The notes under the pieces: model-generated
What the model was told of the DNA's origin: nothing
The model's database searches: none
The model's input: only the letters and a program-made list of their open reading frames with translations
Program-made: the position numbers and the translations under genes
NCBI GenBank assembly: GCA_947302435.1
Contig: CAMYVQ010000007.1
Span: forward strand, 1-64,000
DNA: 64,000 nucleotides
Reading direction: 5' to 3'
Source of the DNA: an uncultured Prevotella sp.
GTDB lineage: Bacteria > Bacteroidota > Bacteroidia > Bacteroidales > Bacteroidaceae
Shown: one piece after another, positions 1 through 7,924 of the stretch
Layout: each line of letters opens with the position of its first letter
How positions within the stretch are numbered: the first letter of the stretch is position 1

Positions 1-325
1 TGACCTACAAGAAATTCACCGGCTACAGCCCCGGCGTGGCAGTCATCGGCGACCTTATCGTGGGCATATCGACCGCTACGGCTCTGGCCACAGCGAGAGC
101 ATCATCACCCTTGACGAGAAAGCTGCACGGAAGTTCCAGGCCCATGTCGATGCCGCCTGCGTGTATTGGAACGCGCCCACCTCGTTCACCGACGGTGCGC
201 AGTTTGGTCTGGGTGCAGAGATCGGCATCTCCACGCAAAAACTTGGGCCTCGCGGCCCCATGGCCCTCGAGGAGATTTGCACTTACAAATGGCTCATCGA
301 GGGCGAGGGACAGGTGAGGCCCTGA
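1..325 (+). CDS. proA: glutamate-5-semialdehyde (gamma-glutamyl phosphate) reductase, C-terminal fragment
   Basis: This is the 3' end of a gene that begins before the window. The frame from about position 65 to the TGA at 323-325 contains [15 protein letters not shown], then [19 protein letters not shown] and a final [16 protein letters not shown], all typical of the ProA C-terminus. ProA reduces gamma-glutamyl phosphate to glutamate semialdehyde in proline synthesis. Upstream of about position 60 this frame gives unlikely residues ([14 protein letters not shown]), while the next frame gives [17 protein letters not shown], which fits ProA better. A one-base frameshift (real or sequencing error) between roughly 37 and 64 is therefore likely. 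The gene converges on the lyase gene that follows. Confidence 0.85.
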   Translation, partial: DLQEIHRLQPRRGSHRRPYRGHIDRYGSGHSESIITLDEKAARKFQAHVDAACVYWNAPTSFTDGAQFGLGAEIGISTQKLGPRGPMALEEICTYKWLIEGEGQVRP

Positions 326-340
326 TTCGTTCTTTTTTCT

Positions 341-3300
341 TTATCTTACTACAATTTTCTTTCCACCTATGATATAGACATCGGCAGGAAGTGTGCGCAA
401 AGCCTCACGATAAGGAATGGCTGAGCGCAACTTCATGCCGTTTGTGTTGAATACATCGACCAGTGAGTCATCGGTAAGAATGGCATTGATGCCGCTCAGC
501 ACGGCCTTCACGCGAATCTTACCGTCAGTGTTGAGTGTCGATGTGTCGAACTCATAGGTGTTCTGACCTTCCGATTCACATCTCACAATGACATCGCCCG
601 TGGCGGCAGTGAAGCCCGAGGGGAACACCTCGATTTCATCGCCTTCGCTCAGTGTGCGTGTGCTCGGCACTACGACGAGCAGCGTGTCACTATTGTGCGT
701 GATGCGTCCGGTTACCTTGAATTTCGAATTACTGTTGGAGGTGAGCAAGCAACGTATGATGGCACCCTGGCGCATAGTGAGCGTGCCCATACGCAGTGTG
801 CCTGCTGCTGTAGCACTGATGCCAGCTGCCAGTGTTCCACCTTTGCTGACAATGACACTCGAGGCCAGTCCGTTGCCCGACAGTGTGCCTCCCTGGCCCA
901 CGGTGATGGTGCCAGTGGTCATAGCTGTTGTGCTGGTGCTGTAGAGCTCGAGCGTGCCGCCATTCACAGTGATGGGGGAGGTGTGGCCCACGTTGCGCAG
1001 TGAGAGTTTGCCCGTGCCAACCTTCTGAATGCTGGCAGCCTTGAGCAGCCCATAGAACTGTGTGTCCTCATTGAGGAATCCTATCTGGTAGGTGCTCTGC
1101 GAACCGCCCAGCACGCCATCGGTTGCAGTTGAGGCCGACGAGAGCGCACCTATTTTCGTAGTGGCTGCCACCTCGCTGCCACCGCCACTGGCAAAGTGGG
1201 CAATGTAGGTTCCAGCCCCCACGCTGAGGCGCGTCTTGCTCATGTCAGTCACGTTGCTCATCAGCCTGAACTGTCCGCCAACAGCCGTCAGACGGCCTTC
1301 GAAATTGGCAAAGCTGGCTCCCACATCGCAACGAACGTAGCGCGTCTCAATGGTCAGGTTGCCTGCCCCCTTGAACGAGCCGTTGATTTTGCCGCGCGAC
1401 GTACCCAGAATACGGTTGGTCGTACCGTCTTGAACCGTGATTACATGGTTCAGCACAGGCATGGTAGAACTGTTGTTGTTGTCAATCTGATGGACCTCTC
1501 CTCCTGCAAGTACCATGTTGCCGCCCACTCGTCCAAAGGTGCTGTTCCATGCGCCTTGCGCTATGATGCCCTGCTTCACGATGATGCCTGCAAACGAGTT
1601 GGCGCCGCCATAGTTGAAGTTCAGTTGTCCGGGGCCTTCCTTCACCAGATAGCCTGAGCCTTTCACCAGTCCTTTCAGCGAAAGCGAGCTGTTGGCCTGT
1701 GCAATACGGATGGTGGCTGTGTCGGTGACGGTGAGCACTCGGTTGGTCGCCATGTTGTCCTTGCTCAGCACCATTCTGCCGCCGTTCAACTGCCAGTTGT
1801 CGCCAGCACTGGCCGAAGCTCCCATTGCACTGTTCTGTCCACCGTCGTAGAAGTTCGGAACAGTGAGTTGACCGCCCTTGTTCACAATGGTCTTGCCAGT
1901 ATAGTCGCTGTTCTTCAGGTTGAAGATGACGGTGGCTCCGTTGTTCACGGTCACATCGCCCTCGCCTGAGATACCACCGTTGCCCGAGAAGGTGTAGGCA
2001 CCACCGTTGAAGACGACACCCTTGGTCACCATCATCTCGTTGATGGTGATGCTCTTGTTGGCTCCGCTCTCATCGAATACCACCTGGTCGCCGCTCACGA
2101 AGGCTGTGTTGCCGTTCAGGCTGAAGTTCTCAGTTTTATAGTCCCACACGTTCGACTCGCTGCCCGTCCATTTCACGTCGTTTGAGGCGCTGCGTGTGGC
2201 ATTGATGCGCAGCACGAGCTGTTGCTCCTTGACAAATAGGTCGTAGTTGATGCCATCCAGTCCGCGCACCTTGATTCTCGACGGGTCGCAGGTGAGCGTG
2301 CCGGTACATTCAGCCAACACGTATTCATCGGCTTTGTCATCGAGGAGATTCACGGTGATGTAGTTTGTATTCTTGAACGTGAGATTGCCTTCTACGATGA
2401 GTCTGTTGCAATCAGTAAACTCTTCTTCGCCGTTGAATAGATGGTAGCACGACACCTCCAGATAGACATTTCCAGGAAGGGTCATGCTCTTCTTCGAGGT
2501 GATGTTTCCGGTTACGCCACGGTCGAAGCCGGGCTTCAGCCTACAGCCTTCGTAGTTGAGTGCTCCCTCGAACGTGATGGTGTCGCGCAGTGTGACGTAA
2601 CCACCAAGGGTTCCCTTGGCTCTCAGTTCTATGGGGCCGAGAATCTCGCCACTTACTTCAAGCGTGCCTTCGCTGATGATTGTCGGTCCGGTGTGCTTCA
2701 GGTGCCCCGCCATAGTGGCCTTGCCCTGCATCGACTTGACGAGCGAGCCCGTTCCAGTGGTGATCATGCCGTCGGACATTCCCTGGCGCGTGCTCCGCAG
2801 GATATAGTCGTGGCCTTTAGGGTTCATCAGATAGATGATACTGGCATTGAGGGGCGTGTCAATCATGATGTGATCACTGTTGTCGCCCGTGAGGTCGAAC
2901 ATGAGGCTCTTCCCGTCGGCATAGTTGGCAGGTTCCTTCATGTCGAACGTGGTGAAGCCGTTGCTGATCGAGCCTCCCTTCCATCGCAGGTCGGTCACCA
3001 TGACTGGCGGCAGGGGTGGCATGGGCATGTCGCCTCCCAGATAGAAGCCCGTGTTAGGATGCTGATAGTAGCCGCGTGTGGTGCAGTCGCCGCGATAGTG
3101 CGGGTCTTGCTGAAGTGTGTAGATGCTGTAGTCGGTGGGAATGTTGGTGGTATAGCCCACGAGTCCCGTGCAGGCATCGGCATTCTGATTGGCCAGTATA
3201 ATCTCCTCGCGCCAGTCACCGATGATGTCGCCCATGAAGGCCGGACGGGTGCCCGTTCCGCCATGAGTGGCCCAGCTCGATTCCTGAGAGAACTCGGCCA

Positions 3301-4990
3301 ATCGGTCGCCCAGCACCCGTGTCACCATCATGTTGGTGCCCCAGCCCGAGCCGCCAGGCGAGTTAATCCACTCGCGCTGCAGGTTGCCGTCCCACCAGAT
3401 GCCTTCGAACATTGAGCCTGATCGTGTCTGGCCTGTCTTCTCGCCCTTGCAGTCATACACGAACTCATCGACATAGCTCAGAATCTCGTAGCCCTTGTGT
3501 GAGGCATCGATGTCGAGACAGGTACCGCGCCCCACATCATAGACCGAAGGCAGATACCACTCCTTGATGCGGTAGCCCGTGGCCGGGTCGTAGAGCAACT
3601 GTCCCAGGAGGTCGCTTTGCTGGATGGCGTAGGCTTCCAGTCCTGGGCGGTCGGGGTCTATGTCGCTGATGATGAAGCGGTCGCCGTGACCGATGCCAGG
3701 TGAGCAGAACCATCCCTTCAGCGGATTCACCGAATAGCCGCCTTGCAGCATCTCGTCGTAGCCGTCGCCGTTGACATCGCCTACGCGCAGCTGATGGAAC
3801 TCTGCCGGCCAGGGGCGTTTGTCGTTGCGGCTCCATGTGGAGGAGTGGTGCCAGTTGGAAGGGGTGCCGTTGGTCCAGTCGTAGTCCCAGGTGAATACAT
3901 AGTTGTGGTGGGTCTTGTTGTTGTCGCGATCCAGACACTCCATGATGAGTGAGGGGTGAACGCCGTCGAGATAGGCAATGGCGAAGTGGCCGTCCATGGC
4001 CGAATAGCCATCGCTCATGTAGCTGGAACGGTTGGTGCGCGTGTAGGTGTCGGAACCGTCGTGAACCTCGCTGTATTTCAGTTCGCTGCATGCAATCTCA
4101 GCACCTGTCATGCCGTCGATGACAGACACGTAGAACGGACGGTTGCGCACCGTCTGTTGCCGGTAGTCCACAATGCCGTCGCCATCTACATCAGGCACGG
4201 TGCTGCCCATTGCATACAGTCCCCACGTCTCATTCTGCTTGTCCCAGAAGCGAGTGCCGTCGCACGACTTGATGATCACCTCGCAACGCCCGTCGCAGTT
4301 GATGTCGTAGGCCACCACCATGTCGTTCTGTCCTCCGCAGATGTTCATGTTGGGACCCATATCGACCGTCCAGAGCAGTTCACCCGTGAGCCGGTAAGCC
4401 TGTATCTTGTGGGTAGTAGTAGCAGTGTTGTCGCTTTGGTTCTCGGCATCGTCGCCCCCTGTGGCGCCTGCAAACAGGCGGTCGCACAGCACGGCATCCA
4501 TTTCACCGTCGCCGTCAAGATCCATTGGCCACACAAACTTCGTGCGGTAGTCGTTGCGGGCAATGACCTTGTTGTCGAAATCGAACTTGAACCACACGTT
4601 GCTCCACGGCTGGGTGGTGTAGCGGAAGGGCTTCGACAGCGGCCCTTCGGTGCCGTCGGGAGTGATGGCAGTCACGGCCCACTCGGTGTTGGCGGCCACC
4701 GACGAGGGCTTATAGTTGGTCACCTTGAGCGGTGTGCTGTTCACCTTCGTAAACTCGCCTGTGCTGCCTGTACGGCGATAGACGTTGTAGGTGGTTCCCT
4801 CGGGCTCCTGTGCCAGTTTACGCCACGACACTAAATAGCCGTTGCCGCCACTGGCGGTCACGCTGCGTTCTGTACTTTTTCGGTAGGTCACTACCACGCC
4901 CCGCCCCATTGGTTGCAATAGTCGCTGGGCCATTGATGTCAAGGGGAGAAGTGTGCAGAACACCAGTCCCAGAATGAGTTTTTTTGTCAT
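341..4990 (-). CDS. secreted PL11-like rhamnogalacturonan lyase fused to autotransporter-type repeats
   Basis: A 1549-residue exported protein. Residues 1-21 form a signal peptide ending at SMAQ. Residues of about 25-130 resemble the fibronectin-like first domain of PL11 lyases, followed to about 660 by a propeller-like region with acidic calcium loops (MDLDGDGEMDAV, DVDGDGIVDY, VGDVNGDGYDEM), as in YesW/YesX-type rhamnogalacturonan lyases, which cleave the pectin backbone. From about 690 the protein becomes Gly/Thr/Asn-rich with repeats such as KGGTLAAG, resembling autotransporter-associated beta-strand repeats. The last 45 residues (VDVFNTNGMKL ... VYIIGGKKIVVR) look like a type IX secretion sorting tail. 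The start lies 23 bp after the carbamoyltransferase stop with no promoter box between, so both may share a transcript. PL11 assignment is by motif recall. Confidence 0.8.
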   Translation of the reverse strand: MTKKLILGLVFCTLLPLTSMAQRLLQPMGRGVVVTYRKSTERSVTASGGNGYLVSWRKLAQEPEGTTYNVYRRTGSTGEFTKVNSTPLKVTNYKPSSVAANTEWAVTAITPDGTEGPLSKPFRYTTQPWSNVWFKFDFDNKVIARNDYRTKFVWPMDLDGDGEMDAVLCDRLFAGATGGDDAENQSDNTATTTHKIQAYRLTGELLWTVDMGPNMNICGGQNDMVVAYDINCDGRCEVIIKSCDGTRFWDKQNETWGLYAMGSTVPDVDGDGIVDYRQQTVRNRPFYVSVIDGMTGAEIACSELKYSEVHDGSDTYTRTNRSSYMSDGYSAMDGHFAIAYLDGVHPSLIMECLDRDNNKTHHNYVFTWDYDWTNGTPSNWHHSSTWSRNDKRPWPAEFHQLRVGDVNGDGYDEMLQGGYSVNPLKGWFCSPGIGHGDRFIISDIDPDRPGLEAYAIQQSDLLGQLLYDPATGYRIKEWYLPSVYDVGRGTCLDIDASHKGYEILSYVDEFVYDCKGEKTGQTRSGSMFEGIWWDGNLQREWINSPGGSGWGTNMMVTRVLGDRLAEFSQESSWATHGGTGTRPAFMGDIIGDWREEIILANQNADACTGLVGYTTNIPTDYSIYTLQQDPHYRGDCTTRGYYQHPNTGFYLGGDMPMPPLPPVMVTDLRWKGGSISNGFTTFDMKEPANYADGKSLMFDLTGDNSDHIMIDTPLNASIIYLMNPKGHDYILRSTRQGMSDGMITTGTGSLVKSMQGKATMAGHLKHTGPTIISEGTLEVSGEILGPIELRAKGTLGGYVTLRDTITFEGALNYEGCRLKPGFDRGVTGNITSKKSMTLPGNVYLEVSCYHLFNGEEEFTDCNRLIVEGNLTFKNTNYITVNLLDDKADEYVLAECTGTLTCDPSRIKVRGLDGINYDLFVKEQQLVLRINATRSASNDVKWTGSESNVWDYKTENFSLNGNTAFVSGDQVVFDESGANKSITINEMMVTKGVVFNGGAYTFSGNGGISGEGDVTVNNGATVIFNLKNSDYTGKTIVNKGGQLTVPNFYDGGQNSAMGASASAGDNWQLNGGRMVLSKDNMATNRVLTVTDTATIRIAQANSSLSLKGLVKGSGYLVKEGPGQLNFNYGGANSFAGIIVKQGIIAQGAWNSTFGRVGGNMVLAGGEVHQIDNNNSSTMPVLNHVITVQDGTTNRILGTSRGKINGSFKGAGNLTIETRYVRCDVGASFANFEGRLTAVGGQFRLMSNVTDMSKTRLSVGAGTYIAHFASGGGSEVAATTKIGALSSASTATDGVLGGSQSTYQIGFLNEDTQFYGLLKAASIQKVGTGKLSLRNVGHTSPITVNGGTLELYSTSTTAMTTGTITVGQGGTLSGNGLASSVIVSKGGTLAAGISATAAGTLRMGTLTMRQGAIIRCLLTSNSNSKFKVTGRITHNSDTLLVVVPSTRTLSEGDEIEVFPSGFTAATGDVIVRCESEGQNTYEFDTSTLNTDGKIRVKAVLSGINAILTDDSLVDVFNTNGMKLRSAIPYREALRTLPADVYIIGGKKIVVR

Positions 4991-5013
4991 GTCAGGATTT
5001 TTATTTGATTGTT

Positions 5014-5997
5014 TTATTTGCTTGCCCCCGTAACAAGTGCCTCCAGCATGCGCTTGAGCACCACCGAGCAGCTGATTTCGCGGTTGGCTGCCTCGGGAAT
5101 GACGAGCGAGTTCTCCGACTCTATCACGTCGTCGGTCACAATGAGGTTGCGGCGCACGGGCAGACAGTGCATGAACTTACCGTTGTTTGTCCACGACATG
5201 TGCTCGGTATCCACCGTCCATGAACGGTCCTCACAGGTAATCTTGCCGTAGTCCTCTGGACAGGTCACGCCCGGGTTCGACCAGTTCTTGGCATAGATGA
5301 AGTCAGCCCCCTCGAAGGCTTTCTTCTGATCGTACTCCACACGGGCGTTGCCCACAAACTTCGGGTCGAGCTCGTAGCCCTTGGGGTGGGTGATGACCAG
5401 GTCAACGTCCTCGGCGGCATTCATCCATTCGGCAAAGGAGTTTGGCACGGCTTGCGGCAGGGCGCGGCAGTGGGGAGCCCAGGTGAGTACCACCTTCGGG
5501 CGCTCCACGGTCTTATGCTCCTCAATGGTGATCAGGTCGGCAAAGGCTTGCAGTGGGTGAACGGTAGCCGTCTCCATGGCGAAGACGGGGCGACCGCTAT
5601 ACTTGATGAACTGGTGGAGCACCGTCTCGGCATAGTCGTATTCGCGGTCGGTCAGTCCGGCAAACGAGCGCACGCCGATGAGGTCGCAGTAACAGCCCAT
5701 CACGGGGATGGCCTCCAGCAGATGTTCGCTCTTGTCGCCATCCATGATCACTCCGCGCTCCGTTTCCAGTTTCCAGGCACCAGCGTTCACGTCGAGCACT
5801 ATCACGTTCATGCCCAGGTTCATGGCAGCCTTCTGCGTGCTGAGTCGGGTACGCAGTGAGTTGTTGAAGAAAATCATCATGAGCGTTTTGTTCTTGCCCA
5901 GATGTTGGTATTTGTAACGGTCGTTCTTGATTTCCGTTGCCTCGGCCAGTGCTTTATCCAGAGGACCGAGATCTTGTACATTGATAAAACTCTTCAT
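5014..5997 (-). CDS. argF': N-succinylornithine carbamoyltransferase
   Basis: A 327-residue cytoplasmic enzyme of the arginine pathway. It closely matches, from memory, the Bacteroides fragilis enzyme that carbamoylates N-succinyl-L-ornithine instead of ornithine. Visible marks are NNSLRTRLST near residues 45-54 (carbamoyl-phosphate binding), IMDGDKSEHLLEA near 84-96, and MHCLPVRRN near 275. Residue 90, which decides between acetyl- and succinyl-ornithine, is Ser here, where I recall Pro in B. fragilis and Glu in the Xanthomonas acetylornithine enzyme. A -7 box sits 27 bp upstream of the ATG. Being close to proA suggests a proline/arginine block interrupted by the lyase gene. Confidence 0.93.
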   Translation of the reverse strand: MKSFINVQDLGPLDKALAEATEIKNDRYKYQHLGKNKTLMMIFFNNSLRTRLSTQKAAMNLGMNVIVLDVNAGAWKLETERGVIMDGDKSEHLLEAIPVMGCYCDLIGVRSFAGLTDREYDYAETVLHQFIKYSGRPVFAMETATVHPLQAFADLITIEEHKTVERPKVVLTWAPHCRALPQAVPNSFAEWMNAAEDVDLVITHPKGYELDPKFVGNARVEYDQKKAFEGADFIYAKNWSNPGVTCPEDYGKITCEDRSWTVDTEHMSWTNNGKFMHCLPVRRNLIVTDDVIESENSLVIPEAANREISCSVVLKRMLEALVTGASK

Positions 5998-6023
5998 AAT
6001 TCTGTGTGGTTATGTTTCGGCTA

Positions 6024-6031
6024 CAAAAATA
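6024..6031 (-). promoter_or_regulatory. -7 promoter box for the carbamoyltransferase gene
   Basis: Read on the minus strand, TATTTTTG matches the Bacteroidetes TAnnTTTG consensus. It would start a transcript with a leader of about 20 nt before the ATG at 5997. Confidence 0.6.
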
Positions 6032-6085
6032 CGAATAATCGTTGAAAAGTCTGCCCTCTTTTCAGAAGATTAACTAAGTCATCGA

Positions 6086-6214
6086 ATAATTTAGGCTAAA
6101 TCATCAAGCAATATAGCCTAAATCACAAAACGATTTAGGCAAGATCGCATTACGATTTAGCCTAAATCGTTTCGTGATTCTGCCTAAAACTCATCGTGAT
6201 TTAGGCTAAATCAT
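6086..6214. repeat. six tandem 19-bp palindromes at 22-bp pitch
   Basis: Six units built on a TTTAGSCTAAA core are centred at 6095, 6117, 6139, 6161, 6183 and 6205, exactly 22 bp apart. Each is a 19-bp imperfect or perfect palindrome followed by a 3-bp linker. The fourth unit (6152-6170), ACGATTTAGCCTAAATCGT, is a perfect palindrome around one base. The third and fifth are degenerate on one arm. The array lies about 60 bp upstream of the carbamoyltransferase promoter, in a gap between divergent genes. Function is unknown: it could be a protein-binding array or a row of RNA hairpins. Confidence 0.85.
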
Positions 6215-6286
6215 CTGTTTCCATCTGTTACCGTTGCAAGTTATTGATAATCAACGGAATACAAACAGAAACAGATGAAACAGATG
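6212..6286. repeat. imperfect inverted repeat
   Basis: Immediately after the palindrome array, arms containing CATCTGTTTCCATCTGTT and ACAGATGAAACAGATG face each other, with CCGTTG and CAACGG as inner arms around a short AT-rich loop. It could form a long cruciform or hairpin. No function can be assigned. Confidence 0.55.
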
Positions 6287-7249
6287 TTTTGCAAATTTAT
6301 AGTATAACTGAGGTTTTCCATCCTTAATTTATTTATCCTAAATTCCGCAGTACTTTAGTTTAATATTCTTTATAAGTACCTGAGCAACAAAAAGTTCTTG
6401 CTGTGGCAAGCGGCAGAGCCGAGCGGCCCAGGATTTTGCCATGTCAGATTTTTCACTTACCTTAGTGTCGCGTTTAAAGACAAGCAAAATCATCAATGAC
6501 ATGGCAAAGGTAAGCATAAAACCTGAGAAAGACCCAGCAGATGTTTTGAGAACTTTATGACTTCCACGTCATTTGAAAACATCTTATGACGGTTTCCTAT
6601 TAAAAAATTTGGAATTACAGAAAACTATTCGTAAATTTGCAGCAATAAATGACATTGACATGTCAAGAAAGGAGTACGTAGATATTCTGACCTCTTGTAG
6701 AAAAACGCTACAAGAAGAATACGGAATAACATCGATGCGGCCTAAACTGAACAATTATGCCAAATGTGCGTTTTTCGTGCCATTTGACTTGTTTTCCACT
6801 GCAATTCATCATCGTTCTCACCGTTGTTCGTATCTGTTTTTGTTGTCATCCGTGTTGAATGGCAGCGTGATTCATATCTGATAGTGGTGTGATCAATATT
6901 CGTTTCCATCGTGAGTGAGAAACAACTGCAACCGACTTTTCCCATTCTGGCGGCGCCATTCAATATAAATGACATGGGAACCCACGAAAAACGCCCTCAG
7001 ACTCTCTTACAAAGGACAGGAAAACAAAACTGCATGGGTTGCAAAGAGAACAACTTTTCCACAGAACGTGTTCTGCCGACGATGTATTTTTCTCATGAAA
7101 AAATGTTTTTGGATAGTTTCACGCTATGACCAGCCACGGACAATCCCCGTTGGACCGACAATCACCAATCTCTGCATCCAATTTGTCAGACAATAGGGCT
7201 ATTTTGTGTTAATCTTCTCAAAAGAAAGCGATTTTTCAATCATTTTTAT
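6287..7249. other. long intergenic stretch without a convincing gene
   Basis: About 960 bp with only short, poorly supported frames. The longest (6573-6881, + strand, 102 codons) begins MKTSYDGFLLKNLELQKT and has a plausible charged helical first half (to about GITSMRPKL) but an unlikely remainder. A 39-codon frame lies just before it (6440-6559). The stretch is rich in inverted repeats: TTTGCCATGTCA/TGACATGGCAAA (about 6434-6509) interleaved with CTTACCTT/AAGGTAAG, and GATGTTTT/AAAACATC (about 6541-6586). A decayed mobile element or an unrecognised structured RNA are both possible; nothing is proven. Confidence 0.4.
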
Positions 7250-7257
7250 TAATTTTG
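7250..7257 (+). promoter_or_regulatory. -7 promoter box for the XRE-cupin/ligase unit
   Basis: TAATTTTG matches TAnnTTTG and lies 41 bp before the regulator ATG, giving a leader of about 35 nt. Confidence 0.65.
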
Positions 7258-7298
7258 CGGCCAAAAATTAAACAGAGTAACTTATACACTATTAAAAT

Positions 7299-7880
7299 AT
7301 GTCTAATCATTCAGTCGTAGGACACAAAATCAAGGGGATTAGAGAATCCAAGAACCTCAGTATCGAAGAACTTGCAGAGCGTAGCGGATTGTCGCCCGAA
7401 CAAATCAACTCTATTGAAAACGACCAGAATCTTCCCTCATTGGGTCCGCTGATCAAGGTGGCCCGTGCATTGGGGGTACGACTTGGCACGTTTATGGACG
7501 ACAACGACGCACTGGGACCTATCGTATGCCGTGCTGAAGACCGCGAGCGCGACAGCAGCATCAGCTTCTCCAACGGTGCCACTGATGCGCGCAAACACAT
7601 GGAATACCACCCCTTAGCCCAACAGAAGGCCGGTCGCCACATGGAGCCGTTCGTGATAGACATCAACCCTGAAGACACACCGCAATTCCAGCTTTCAGCC
7701 CACGAAGGCGAAGAGTTCATCTACGTGATGCAGGGCGAGGTTGAGATCGTCTACGGAAAGGACACCTATACACTGAAAGAGGGCGACTCCATCTTCTACG
7801 ACTCCATCGTGAAGCACCATGTCCACGGTGCCCCAGGCAAATCGGCCAAGATTCTGGCCGTGGTTTATATTCCGTTTTAG
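7299..7880 (+). CDS. XRE-family regulator with C-terminal cupin sensor
   Basis: A 193-residue cytoplasmic transcription factor. Residues of about 8-65 form a helix-turn-helix of the Cro/C1 type (GHKIKGIRESKNLSIEELAE, then SGLSPEQINSIEN). Residues of about 115-190 form a cupin barrel (HEGEEFIYVMQGEVEIVYG, then LKEGDSIFYDSIVKHHVHG) that probably binds a small ligand. It starts at ATG behind its own promoter box and is followed 44 bp later by an acyl-CoA ligase in the same direction. The pairing suggests it controls the ligase gene in response to an acyl compound or other small molecule; that is an inference from context. Confidence 0.9.
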   Translation: MSNHSVVGHKIKGIRESKNLSIEELAERSGLSPEQINSIENDQNLPSLGPLIKVARALGVRLGTFMDDNDALGPIVCRAEDRERDSSISFSNGATDARKHMEYHPLAQQKAGRHMEPFVIDINPEDTPQFQLSAHEGEEFIYVMQGEVEIVYGKDTYTLKEGDSIFYDSIVKHHVHGAPGKSAKILAVVYIPF

Positions 7881-7924
7881 TTAAGCTGTTATAACGACAT
7901 AACGAGATAACGAAAAGAAGAAAA

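Noticed and set aside
6086..6214. CRISPR array
   Set aside because: Regular spacing invites this reading, but linkers are only 3 bp, units are palindromic and differ from each other, and no cas genes are present.
6573..6881. Protein gene of 102 residues
   Set aside because: No recognisable family, unlikely composition in its second half, no promoter box at a sensible distance. Left as part of the intergenic description.
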